A DNA stretch of 34,994 bases from Marvinbryantia sp. Its GTDB lineage: Bacteria; Bacillota; Clostridia; Lachnospirales; Lachnospiraceae. The stretch spans positions 1 to 34,994 of the forward strand of contig JAEDFS010000018.1 of NCBI GenBank assembly GCA_016297895.1. The letters run 5' to 3'. Positions 17,144 to 24,551 of the stretch are shown here, piece by piece; within the stretch, counting starts at the first letter, position 1, and every line of letters starts with the position of its first letter. The notes under the pieces were generated by a model. That model did not search any database, was not told the origin of the DNA, and was given only the letters and a program-made list of their open reading frames with translations. The position numbers and the translations under genes were made by a program.

Positions 17144-17267
17144 AAGGAATACATTTGATTCCATATATAGATCCTGTCCTCAGGATTCTAAATTACAACT
17201 TCATTGTGGCTGCATTCATGTATTACATGAATGAAAAGGTGTTGCAGAGTTTCTGCAGCACTTTTTT
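17144..17267 (+). ncRNA. Run of four hairpins ending in a terminator (candidate small RNA or mRNA tail)
   Basis: Successive stems are GGAAT/ATTCC (17146-17162), ATCCT/AGGAT (17171-17186), ATTCATGT/ACATGAAT with a 3-nt loop (17214-17232) and GTGTTGCAG/CTGCAGCAC (17239-17261) followed by six T. There is no further ORF here. The density of perfect stems in ~120 bp suggests selected RNA structure. Confidence 0.45.
17239..17267 (+). terminator. Intrinsic terminator of the small-ORF transcript
   Basis: A 9-bp stem GTGTTGCAG/CTGCAGCAC (one T-G pair), 5-nt loop, then TTTTTT. It isolates the small ORF from the P-ATPase promoter downstream. Confidence 0.8.
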
Positions 17268-17284
17268 GTTCTCAACGTAAGACC

Positions 17285-17315
17285 GTTGGGCCTATACAGA
17301 CTGTATAGACCCAAC
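17285..17315. repeat. 31-bp inverted repeat just upstream of the P-ATPase promoter
   Basis: GTTGGG-C-CTATACAG-A-CTGTATAG-A-CCCAAC: 14 paired positions, one C/A mismatch and almost no loop. No T tract follows. It ends 15 bp before the -35 box, so an upstream operator is more likely than a terminator. Confidence 0.55.
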
Positions 17316-17329
17316 ATCCAATCTTCACC

Positions 17330-17358
17330 TTGACAATTCTTTTTCCCTGTCTTATAAT
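17330..17358 (+). promoter_or_regulatory. Full-consensus sigma-A promoter of the metal P-ATPase
   Basis: TTGACA, exactly 17 bp, TATAAT. Such a perfect promoter is usually held down by a repressor, and an operator overlaps the start point immediately downstream. Confidence 0.9.
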
Positions 17359-17359
17359 G

Positions 17360-17385
17360 AACATATGAATAATTGTTCATATGTT
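17360..17385. promoter_or_regulatory. ArsR/SmtB-type metal repressor operator
   Basis: The perfect inverted repeat AACATATGAA-N6-TTCATATGTT lies right after the -10. The core ATATGAA...TTCATAT matches the known operator style of SmtB/CzrA/CadC repressors, which release DNA on binding Zn, Cd or Pb. No arsR-like gene is in this window, so the repressor must act from elsewhere. Confidence 0.75.
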
Positions 17386-17414
17386 TGTACTATATCATTC
17401 CGGAGGACTTATCT

Positions 17415-19829
17415 ATGAAAGAACATACATCCTGCTGCAGCCATGAACATCATGATCATGACGAACACTGCGGCTGTTCTCATGAACACGACCTCGAACA
17501 CGACCATGATCACGAGCATCATGACCATGACGAACACTGCGGCTGCTCTCACGAACACAACCACGAACACGACCATGATGACCATGACGAGCACTGCGGC
17601 TGCTCCCACGAACACAACCACGAACACGACCATGATCACGAGCATCATGACCATGACAAGCACACTCCCCGCCCTTTAAACGGAAAGGAAGTAAAGCAGA
17701 TCTATATTCTGGAGAATCTGGGCTGCGCCAACTGTGCCGCAAAAATGGAACGCCGCATCAATGAACTGGACGGGGTCAGTGACGCCACGATCACCTTCGC
17801 TACCAGGCAGCTCCGGCTTCTGGCCGAACATCCGGAAGAACTGCTTCCCTCCATTCAGGAAATCTGTGCTTCTATTGAATCGGAAGTAAAAGTTGTTCCC
17901 AGGGAGACTTCTTCAGGCGGAACAGCAACACAGCGACCGAAAGTATCCGGAAAAGAAAATCCTTCCGGAAGGCTCTCCGAAAACACCAAAACCGTGATCT
18001 CACTTGCCATCGGCGCTGTACTCCTAATTCTTGGCAAGCTTCTGGAGCAGCGGGGCGGTTCTGAGCTTTTGTTTTTCCTGGTGAACCTGGCAGCTTATCT
18101 CCTTCTCGGAGGCGAAGTTCTGCTGACTGCCGGAAAGAATCTGTTCAAGGGTCAGATCTTCGATGAGAACTTTCTGATGAGTCTTGCCACTCTTGGTGCC
18201 TTTGTGATCCGGGAATATCCTGAAGCCGTAGGAGTAATGCTGTTTTATCGGATTGGGGAATTTTTTGAACATGTTGCTGTAGAAAGAAGCCGTTCCCAGA
18301 TCATGGATGCCGTGGATCTCCGCCCGGAGACCGTAAACCTTCTGGCTGACAGAGAAATCCGTGTGATTCCTGCCGAAGAAGCCTGCGTGGGCGACATCAT
18401 TCTGGTCCGCCCCGGTGACCGGATTCCTCTGGACGGCGCAGTACTGGAGGGGGAAAGCCGCATTGATACCTCTGCGATCACCGGCGAACCGGTTCCCATC
18501 CTCTGTCAGCCCGGTGACAGCCTTCTCTCCGGATGCGTGAATACTTCCGGACAGTTGAAGCTGCGGGTGGAAAAGCCCTTGTCAGAATCTATGGTAACCA
18601 GAATTCTCGATTCCGTGGAAAATGCTGCCGCAAGCAAACCGAAAATGGATCGCTTCATTACCCGTTTTGCCCGGATCTACACTCCCTTTGTGGTGATCCT
18701 GGCCCTGTGTACGGCGATCATTCCTTCGCTCTTCACCGGAGACTGGAATCACTGGGTGTACACCGCTCTGACCTTCCTGGTCATCAGCTGCCCCTGCGCC
18801 CTTGTATTAAGTGTTCCCCTTGCCTTCTTCTCCGGGATCGGAGCCGGTTCCAGACAGGGGATCCTCTTCAAAGGCGGAATCGCACTGGAACAGCTGGCCG
18901 GAGTTCATGCCGTAGTTATGGATAAAACAGGTACGATCACGGAAGGAAATTTTGTGGTTCAGGATGTGATTTCCCTGGGAGCAAAAGCAGCAGACGACCT
19001 GATCTCTCTGGCTGCCGGATGTGAACAGAATTCCACTCATCCCATTGCCCAAAGCATCGTCTCAGCTGCAAAAGAAAAGGCTCTTCCTCTTGCCCATCCG
19101 GAAACGCTGGAAGAACTTCCCGGCTTCGGTATCCGGGCCATACTTCAGGACCAGGTGATTCTCTGCGGAAACCGGAAACTGATGAATCGGTTCCATGTGG
19201 ATCTGTCTTCTTACCAGCCGGACAACAACTTCGGCAGCGAAGTGCTGATCGCCGCAGACGGTATTCTGGAAGGTTATCTGATGATTTCCGATACCATTAA
19301 AAAGGATGCCGGATCGGCTGTACAGTCCCTGAAATCTCTGGGTATCGTCACAGCCATGCTGACCGGTGATGCCAGGGACAGTGCCGATACGGTAGCTGCC
19401 CAGGTTGGTATTGATGAAGTTCACGCAAAACTGCTCCCGGAGGATAAGCTGTCAGAACTGTCCCGGATCCGGGCTGCCCACCAGTCCGTCATGTTTGTAG
19501 GAGATGGAATCAACGATGCTCCCGTTCTCGCCGGTGCAGACGTGGGCGCAGCCATGGGAAGCGGTGCTGATGCTGCCATCGAAGCGGCAGATGTGGTGTT
19601 CATGAACTCCGCAATGAATTCCATTCCGCTGGCTATCCGGATCGCCCGTTCTGCTCTTCGTATCTCCTGGCAGAATGTGGTATTTTCTCTTCTGATCAAG
19701 GTCCTTGTCATGATACTCGGTCTCACCGGGCATGCTTCCATGTGGATGGCCGTCTTTGCCGACAGCGGTGTTGCCATGCTGTGTGTACTGAATTCCATTC
19801 GGATCCTGTACCGAAAAAAAGAAGCATAG
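17415..19829 (+). CDS. Zn/Cd/Pb-exporting P1B-type ATPase with His-rich N-terminus
   Basis: 804-residue membrane pump for soft divalent metals (CadA/ZntA type). Residues ~1-85 are repeated HEHHDHDEHCGCSHEH units, a likely metal-binding tail. One HMA domain follows with GCANCA near residue 107. Then come the membrane helices, the actuator DTSAITGEP, the transport motif SCPCALVLSVPLAF (the Zn/Cd class), the phosphorylation site DKTGTITEG, the STHPIA signature and GDGINDAP. The ORF is open from an ATG at 17373, but GGAGG sits eight bases before the ATG at 17415, and 17373 overlaps the operator region, so 17415 is preferred. Transcription is likely derepressed by metal through the operator at 17360-17385. 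Confidence 0.95.
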   Translation: MKEHTSCCSHEHHDHDEHCGCSHEHDLEHDHDHEHHDHDEHCGCSHEHNHEHDHDDHDEHCGCSHEHNHEHDHDHEHHDHDKHTPRPLNGKEVKQIYILENLGCANCAAKMERRINELDGVSDATITFATRQLRLLAEHPEELLPSIQEICASIESEVKVVPRETSSGGTATQRPKVSGKENPSGRLSENTKTVISLAIGAVLLILGKLLEQRGGSELLFFLVNLAAYLLLGGEVLLTAGKNLFKGQIFDENFLMSLATLGAFVIREYPEAVGVMLFYRIGEFFEHVAVERSRSQIMDAVDLRPETVNLLADREIRVIPAEEACVGDIILVRPGDRIPLDGAVLEGESRIDTSAITGEPVPILCQPGDSLLSGCVNTSGQLKLRVEKPLSESMVTRILDSVENAAASKPKMDRFITRFARIYTPFVVILALCTAIIPSLFTGDWNHWVYTALTFLVISCPCALVLSVPLAFFSGIGAGSRQGILFKGGIALEQLAGVHAVVMDKTGTITEGNFVVQDVISLGAKAADDLISLAAGCEQNSTHPIAQSIVSAAKEKALPLAHPETLEELPGFGIRAILQDQVILCGNRKLMNRFHVDLSSYQPDNNFGSEVLIAADGILEGYLMISDTIKKDAGSAVQSLKSLGIVTAMLTGDARDSADTVAAQVGIDEVHAKLLPEDKLSELSRIRAAHQSVMFVGDGINDAPVLAGADVGAAMGSGADAAIEAADVVFMNSAMNSIPLAIRIARSALRISWQNVVFSLLIKVLVMILGLTGHASMWMAVFADSGVAMLCVLNSIRILYRKKEA
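17440..17655 (+). repeat. In-frame repeats coding for His/Asp/Cys-rich units
   Basis: Three near-identical copies of the block coding for DHDEHCGCSHEH, joined by variable HD/HE spacers of two lengths. The high identity at codon level suggests recent internal duplication. Confidence 0.85.
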
Positions 19830-19845
19830 ATAGCTGCTCATACAA

Positions 19846-19894
19846 AAACGGTGTAAAGTCTTAAATCCTCAACAGACTTTACACCGTTTCTCTT
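19846..19894 (+). terminator. Bidirectional terminator between the P-ATPase and the Lrp gene
   Basis: A 16-bp perfect stem AAACGGTGTAAAGTCT/AGACTTTACACCGTTT with a 12-nt loop, then TCTCTTTTT. The opposite strand gives TTTTTG, so it also ends the long minus-strand operon. Confidence 0.9.
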
Positions 19895-19907
19895 TTTATT
19901 GCTTCTG

Positions 19908-20363
19908 TCAACTTTCTTCTACTCTGATCCCGCGATGGCGCACCGGTGTGGAAAACACCACATGCGTCCTGGCTTTCCCGAACTGCTGCAGTTCCCCGGT
20001 GAAATGTTCCAGATCCTCCATGGAAGGAAAACACACCTGCAGAAGCATGGAATATTCTCCTGTCACACAGTTGCATTCCATGACCTGGGGATGCGAAGAT
20101 GCATAACGATAGAACTGTTCTTTCTTTTCCTGAGGCACTTCCAGCTGGATAAACGCTCTTGCCCCATATCCCATCAATGCCGGATTGATCTCCGCCTGAT
20201 ATCCAAGGATATATCCTTCCCGCTCCATTTTTTCAATGCGGGCCGACACTGCAGGTATGGACAGAAATACAGCCTCTGCAATTTCCTTCAACGGCTTTTT
20301 CGCCTGCACCATCAGAATATTCAGTATCTTTCTGTCAATTTTATCCAGTTCGTGTTTCTGCAT
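19908..20363 (-). CDS. Lrp/AsnC-family transcriptional regulator
   Basis: 151-residue feast/famine regulator. An N-terminal helix-turn-helix (DKIDRKILNILMVQAKKPLK, then IPAVSARIEKMEREGYI) is followed by a C-terminal RAM ligand-binding domain (PQVMECNCVTGEYSMLLQV). AGGAGG lies before the ATG and the gap to the DMT gene is 13 bp, so it is the last gene of the liv-dat-pxp run. Family members respond to amino acids, and its place suggests control of this operon by one of its substrates or products. The ligand is unknown. Confidence 0.93.
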   Translation of the reverse strand: MQKHELDKIDRKILNILMVQAKKPLKEIAEAVFLSIPAVSARIEKMEREGYILGYQAEINPALMGYGARAFIQLEVPQEKKEQFYRYASSHPQVMECNCVTGEYSMLLQVCFPSMEDLEHFTGELQQFGKARTHVVFSTPVRHRGIRVEES

Positions 20364-20376
20364 AGGCTCCTCCTTA

Positions 20377-21276
20377 TCATTTTGCTGACACCAGGCTTGT
20401 GCCCACCATTCCTGCTACGATCAGCAGGATTCCTGCAAACCCAGCTGCCGACGGAACCGGATCTCCCAGAAACAAAATACCCCCAAGAAGGGTAAACAGC
20501 ACTTCTCCTGACTGAGTAGCTTCAATGACCGCAAGCTGTTTTGGATTATGCCGCACAAGATTTGTCGCTTCAAAAAACAACAGCGTCGCAGCCACGCCGG
20601 AAAACAGCGCTACTACAAAAGACTGCACCACCTGTCCTGAAGACGGCAGGCCATGTGTCGCCGCACCGTATACAGACAGCAGGATCCAGAAAGGCATGCT
20701 GCAAAGGGTCATTCCGTAGACCCGCTGCAGTGTAGTCATCTTCCCGGGGCACTTGCTCATCATTTTCCGGTTTCCAAGGGGATAGGAAAAGGCAGCCAGA
20801 AGAATCAGCAGAAATGCCATTCCCATATGCGCCACTTCCATATTCCGAAAATGGGAAACCTGTAAAAGGAAAATGCCCGCCAGGATCACACCGGAAAATC
20901 CCAGATTCTTCATGGGAACCGGTTTTCCAAACAACGGGGTCAGAAAGATTCCCGCCACGATGGTGATCTGCCAGGTAGCTGCCACAAACCAGGACTCACC
21001 ATATACCGATGCCTGTGTCAGCGGTGCATAAAAAAGTCCAAATCCCACTGTACTCCACAAAAGCCAGGAAATGGGATGAGCCTTGATCTCCCCATATACC
21101 GCTGCTGTCTCCTTTCGGCCTTTCACCAGGAACCACAAAATGGGAAGAGTGAAGAAATACCGCAGGCTGGCACTCCAGATCCAGTAACCGCCTCCCAGAT
21201 TCATACTTCTGTTAAAAATAAACGTGAAGGCAAAAAACAGAGATGCCAGTATTCCGTAGATCAGTGCTTTCTTCAT
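20377..21276 (-). CDS. DMT-superfamily transporter (EmrE/YdcZ-like efflux family)
   Basis: 299-residue protein with about ten hydrophobic helices, beginning LIYGILASLFFAFTFIFNRS, typical of the drug/metabolite transporter superfamily and of proteins annotated as multidrug resistance efflux transporter (PF13536 type). Its ATG follows the pxpA stop directly, and its ribosome site AGGAG is made of the last codons of pxpA, which implies tight coupling. In this operon an amino-acid or 5-oxoproline exporter or importer is more likely than drug efflux; this is inference from context. Confidence 0.82.
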   Translation of the reverse strand: MKKALIYGILASLFFAFTFIFNRSMNLGGGYWIWSASLRYFFTLPILWFLVKGRKETAAVYGEIKAHPISWLLWSTVGFGLFYAPLTQASVYGESWFVAATWQITIVAGIFLTPLFGKPVPMKNLGFSGVILAGIFLLQVSHFRNMEVAHMGMAFLLILLAAFSYPLGNRKMMSKCPGKMTTLQRVYGMTLCSMPFWILLSVYGAATHGLPSSGQVVQSFVVALFSGVAATLLFFEATNLVRHNPKQLAVIEATQSGEVLFTLLGGILFLGDPVPSAAGFAGILLIVAGMVGTSLVSAK

Positions 21277-22032
21277 TTAAAATCTCCTAAGCTCCACTCC
21301 GGCTGCCGTCAGAGCCTTTCGGATCTTTTTCACAAAAACCAGAGCCTTTTCTCCGTCCCCATGGACACAGACCGAATCTGCGCAGATGGAAATATCGCTG
21401 CCGTCAATGGCAGTCACCTTTCCTTCCGTAGCCATCCGCACCACTCTTTTGATGGCTTCTTCCTCATCCGTGATCATGGCTCCCTCCTGTGTTCTCGGCA
21501 CCAGGGAACCGTCCGGCTGATAAGCCCGGTCGGCAAATACTTCACTGACTGCACAGATTCCCGCCTCTTTCGCTGCCCGGATCATCTGGCTTCCGCTGAG
21601 TGCCAGAATCTTCAGAGACGGATCCACTGCCCGGATTCCCCGGCAGATTGCCATCGCCAGATCATAATCCTTTCCGGCCATATTGTACAGTGCGCCGTGA
21701 GGCTTTACATGATGAAGCTCGACTCCCGCTCCGTCACAGAAGGCCTTTAATGCACCTACCTGATAAATGATATCCGCTTCCACTTCTTCACAGGATACCT
21801 TCATATTCCGTCTTCCGAAGCCCTGCAGATCACGGTAACCCGGATGAGCCCCTGCACTGACACCATAAGTCCTGCAAAGCTCCACCGTCTTTTTCATGAC
21901 CAGCGGATCTCCGGCATGAAATCCGCAGGCAATATTTGCGGAAGTGATCTCCGGCACCACACACTCGTCCATGCCGATCCGGTATGCACCGAAGCTCTCC
22001 CCCAGATCACAGTTTAAATCAATTGCACTCAT
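21277..22032 (-). CDS. pxpA: 5-oxoprolinase subunit A (LamB/YcsF family)
   Basis: 251-residue subunit of the ATP-dependent 5-oxoprolinase PxpABC (EC 3.5.2.9), which opens 5-oxo-L-proline to L-glutamate. Recognisable motifs are the start IDLNCDLGESFGAY, ITSANIACGFHAGDP, GAHPGYRDLQGFGRR, the catalytic-site region HHVKPHGALYN, and the C-terminal CVHGDGEKA. Length is normal for the family. It lies one gene downstream of pxpC, with the DUF1445 gene inserted between them, and one base before the DMT gene. Confidence 0.95.
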   Translation of the reverse strand: MSAIDLNCDLGESFGAYRIGMDECVVPEITSANIACGFHAGDPLVMKKTVELCRTYGVSAGAHPGYRDLQGFGRRNMKVSCEEVEADIIYQVGALKAFCDGAGVELHHVKPHGALYNMAGKDYDLAMAICRGIRAVDPSLKILALSGSQMIRAAKEAGICAVSEVFADRAYQPDGSLVPRTQEGAMITDEEEAIKRVVRMATEGKVTAIDGSDISICADSVCVHGDGEKALVFVKKIRKALTAAGVELRRF

Positions 22033-22055
22033 CTGATATCCTCCTTGCCGGCTCT

Positions 22056-22865
22056 CTACAGCTTCAGCTGCACATTCTTCACATCTGTAATAAACATATG
22101 GCCCGGTGCGTGGGTGATCGCAAAATCCGGCTTCGAATTCATGACCACTGCCTGAGGGGTCACCCCGCAGGGCCAGAACACCGGCACCTCACCCTCCCGG
22201 ATCGTTACCCTGTCTCCGTAGTCCGGATGATCCAGTTCTGTGATCCCGATAGCTTCCGGATATCCGATCTGAATCGGTGCTCCGTGCACTCTGGGCATGG
22301 AACCGGTCACCATCACTGCTGCCGGTACAAGGGCATGGGGAATGGGACGCATGCTGACCACCATATTTCCTGAAAATCTTCCTGCCGGTGCGCAGGGAAT
22401 GTTGGTATTATACATGGGCACATTCACGCCCTCTTCGATCTGCCGTACCGGAATCCCGGATTCCAGCAGCTCCGACTCAAAAGAAAAGCTGCAGCCGATG
22501 AGAAAGCTGACCAGCTCATAGCCGCAGTGAGCTGCAATCTCGGACACATCCGTATATTCTCCTGTCAGGATCCCCTTTTCATAGACCCGGTAACGGGGAA
22601 TATCCTTCGTAATGTCGCAGCCTTTTCCAAATACCGGGAAAGTATAGCTTCCGGCATCGGATACCTCCAGCAGCGGACAGGATCTGGGATTTCTCTGACA
22701 GAACAACAGAAAATCATAGGCCAGCTCCTTTGGCAGCATGACCAGATTTGCCTGCGCATATCCATTACACATTCCTGTCGTAGGAGATGTGATCCTTCCT
22801 TCCCGGATCAGTGCTCTTACCTCTGCCGGGCTTTTCGTTTCGTAACAAGTTCTTGTTTCAGCCAT
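22056..22865 (-). CDS. DUF1445 protein, D-glutamate cyclase family (YcsI-like hydro-lyase)
   Basis: 269-residue cytoplasmic protein. SPAEVRALIREGRITSPTTG, CNGYAQANLVMLP, FLIGCSFSFESEL, VPMYNTNIPCAPAGRF and the C-terminal PCGVTPQAVV with ITHAPGHMFITD identify the DUF1445/YcsI family. In Bacillus ycsI sits with the same pxp genes. In animals this domain is the N-terminal half of DGLUCY, which dehydrates D-glutamate to 5-oxo-D-proline (EC 4.2.1.48). Here its start overlaps the end of pxpC by 49 bp. The function is inferred from the family plus the neighbouring DUF4392 gene. Confidence 0.9.
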   Translation of the reverse strand: MAETRTCYETKSPAEVRALIREGRITSPTTGMCNGYAQANLVMLPKELAYDFLLFCQRNPRSCPLLEVSDAGSYTFPVFGKGCDITKDIPRYRVYEKGILTGEYTDVSEIAAHCGYELVSFLIGCSFSFESELLESGIPVRQIEEGVNVPMYNTNIPCAPAGRFSGNMVVSMRPIPHALVPAAVMVTGSMPRVHGAPIQIGYPEAIGITELDHPDYGDRVTIREGEVPVFWPCGVTPQAVVMNSKPDFAITHAPGHMFITDVKNVQLKL

Positions 22866-23848
22866 TCTAATTTTTCCACTTCTTTCCTGTATGCTTCATT
22901 TGCCTGCTCCGGAGTAATATAGGTAAATCCGATGCTCTCCCCCGGCTTTCGCTGGGCGATCGCCGACAGGTCCAGATGGATCACCGTACCGATCTTGGCA
23001 TATCCTCCGGTAGTCTGATGATCTGAGAGCATCACCATGGGAAGCCCGTTGGCCGCCACCTGGATGGAGCCCTCCACAATCCCATCCGATATGATATCCG
23101 ATCCGTTTACCCGTTCCAGCTCTGCCCCTTCCAGCCTGCAGGCCATTCGGTTGGAATCAGCCGCCACCCGGTATACACTGCGCCAAAGGGTCTCTCTTCC
23201 TTTTTCCGTAAAAGCCTCTTCCTGGGGGCCCGGCACCACTCTCATGACGGGAACCAGCTCCCTTCCGACGCTGCGATAAGGATAAGAAGGATGACGAAGC
23301 CAGAACCAGTCATCCGGGATCCCGAATTCTTTTTCCCGTCCGGAAATATCCTTCCGATACAGATCCGCCTCCCTTGAGACCCGAAGCCGCAGCAGATCTT
23401 TGTCCTTTAACGCTCTTCCTTCCATTCCTCCAATTCCGCAGGTGCTGTCTGTGGAGCAGCTTCCCATCACTTCAGAAAACAAAAAACCGCCTCCTACAGC
23501 CAGATAAGTCCGAAGTCCTGTCTTTGCAAATCCAAGCTCCAGCACCTGTCCCGGGTAAACGCATACCGGCTGATACATGGCTATGACAGTACCGTCCAGC
23601 TTCGGTTCCATATCCGCTCCCGTAAGAGCGATCACCGCTTCCCTTTCGAACCGGAGCGTACCGCCCCGCATGGTAAACTCAATGACCGCCTGACGGCGGT
23701 CCTCCCAGTTTCCTGCCAGAATATTCGCAAGCTCCATGGCATATCTGTCGCAGGCCCCGCATCTTCGGTAGCCCAGTTTTGCGTATCCCGTTCTTCCTCC
23801 GTCCTGTATCGTGGTCAGAGGACCGCTCTTTACTATCTCAAGACTCAT
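22817..23848 (-). CDS. pxpC: 5-oxoprolinase subunit C (biotin-dependent carboxyltransferase-like)
   Basis: 343-residue PxpC/KipA subunit of 5-oxoprolinase. The start VKSGPLTTIQDGGRTGYAKL and YAMELANILAGNW, GFLFSEVMGSCSTD, RVVPGPQEEAF and SDHQTTGGYAKIGTV are family hallmarks. The ATG overlaps the pxpB stop by four bases (ATGA), so PxpB and PxpC are probably made in fixed ratio. No biotin site is present, as usual for this family despite its name. Confidence 0.95.
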   Translation of the reverse strand: MSLEIVKSGPLTTIQDGGRTGYAKLGYRRCGACDRYAMELANILAGNWEDRRQAVIEFTMRGGTLRFEREAVIALTGADMEPKLDGTVIAMYQPVCVYPGQVLELGFAKTGLRTYLAVGGGFLFSEVMGSCSTDSTCGIGGMEGRALKDKDLLRLRVSREADLYRKDISGREKEFGIPDDWFWLRHPSYPYRSVGRELVPVMRVVPGPQEEAFTEKGRETLWRSVYRVAADSNRMACRLEGAELERVNGSDIISDGIVEGSIQVAANGLPMVMLSDHQTTGGYAKIGTVIHLDLSAIAQRKPGESIGFTYITPEQANEAYRKEVEKLEWLKQELVTKRKARQR

Positions 23849-24549
23849 GATTCCGCCTTCTTTTCTGTACAGCTTCTTTTCAGATATTCTTCCTCACTGA
23901 TGGGCACAAACCGGATCCGGTCCCCGGCTTCATAGGGAAGGGTTCCTCCTTTACCCGGTGAAAACAGTGTCACCGGGGTTCTGCCGATCAACTGCCATCC
24001 TCCCGGTGATGACACCGGATAAATTCCCGTCTGACTGCCGCCGATTCCTACACTTCCCGCAGGGATCTTTGTTCTTGGACTGGAAAGCCTGGGCGTTACC
24101 AGCCTCTCATCCATTCCGCCCAGATAGGGGAATCCGGGAAGGAATCCCAGCATATAGATCCGGTATTCCCGTCCGCTGTGGATCCGTATCACTTCCTCGG
24201 GAGTCATATTGGCATGCTTTGCCACATACTCCAGATCCTCTCCGTAAATGCCGCCGTAGCAGACCGGAATCTCCACCAGTTTTCCCATATGGCCTGATCC
24301 CGCTCCCGTCTTTGATGCCAGTTTTTCCAGAAACTTTGCACATGCTGCAAAATCCATCCGAAGAGGATCATAATATACCAGAAGTGAAGCAAAGGCAGGC
24401 ACCGTCTCCACGATCTCCTGCCGTCCCGCACGCTCGATCCGGGCTGCCAGCTCCATCACCTCTGTATTTACCGATTCCTCGATCTTCTGTTCAAATACCA
24501 CCAGTGCCGCCTGATCGCCCACCGGTTTGATCCGGAATTTCTTCTGCAT
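23845..24549 (-). CDS. pxpB: 5-oxoprolinase subunit B (KipI-like)
   Basis: 234-residue PxpB/KipI subunit. It shows the typical KPVGDQAALVVFE start, IPVCYGGIYGEDLEYVAKHA, LGFLPGFPYLGGMD, IPAGSVGIGGSQTGIYP and the SPGGWQLIGRTP segment that ends the family core. In Bacillus the homologue KipI also inhibits the sporulation kinase KinA; such a side role here is speculation. The start lies two bases after the DUF4392 stop. Confidence 0.95.
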   Translation of the reverse strand: MQKKFRIKPVGDQAALVVFEQKIEESVNTEVMELAARIERAGRQEIVETVPAFASLLVYYDPLRMDFAACAKFLEKLASKTGAGSGHMGKLVEIPVCYGGIYGEDLEYVAKHANMTPEEVIRIHSGREYRIYMLGFLPGFPYLGGMDERLVTPRLSSPRTKIPAGSVGIGGSQTGIYPVSSPGGWQLIGRTPVTLFSPGKGGTLPYEAGDRIRFVPISEEEYLKRSCTEKKAES

Positions 24550-24551
24550 AC

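Noticed and set aside
17409..17742. Minus-strand ORFs opposite the His-rich repeat
   Set aside because: Low-complexity mirror of the HD/HE repeat, no ribosome site.
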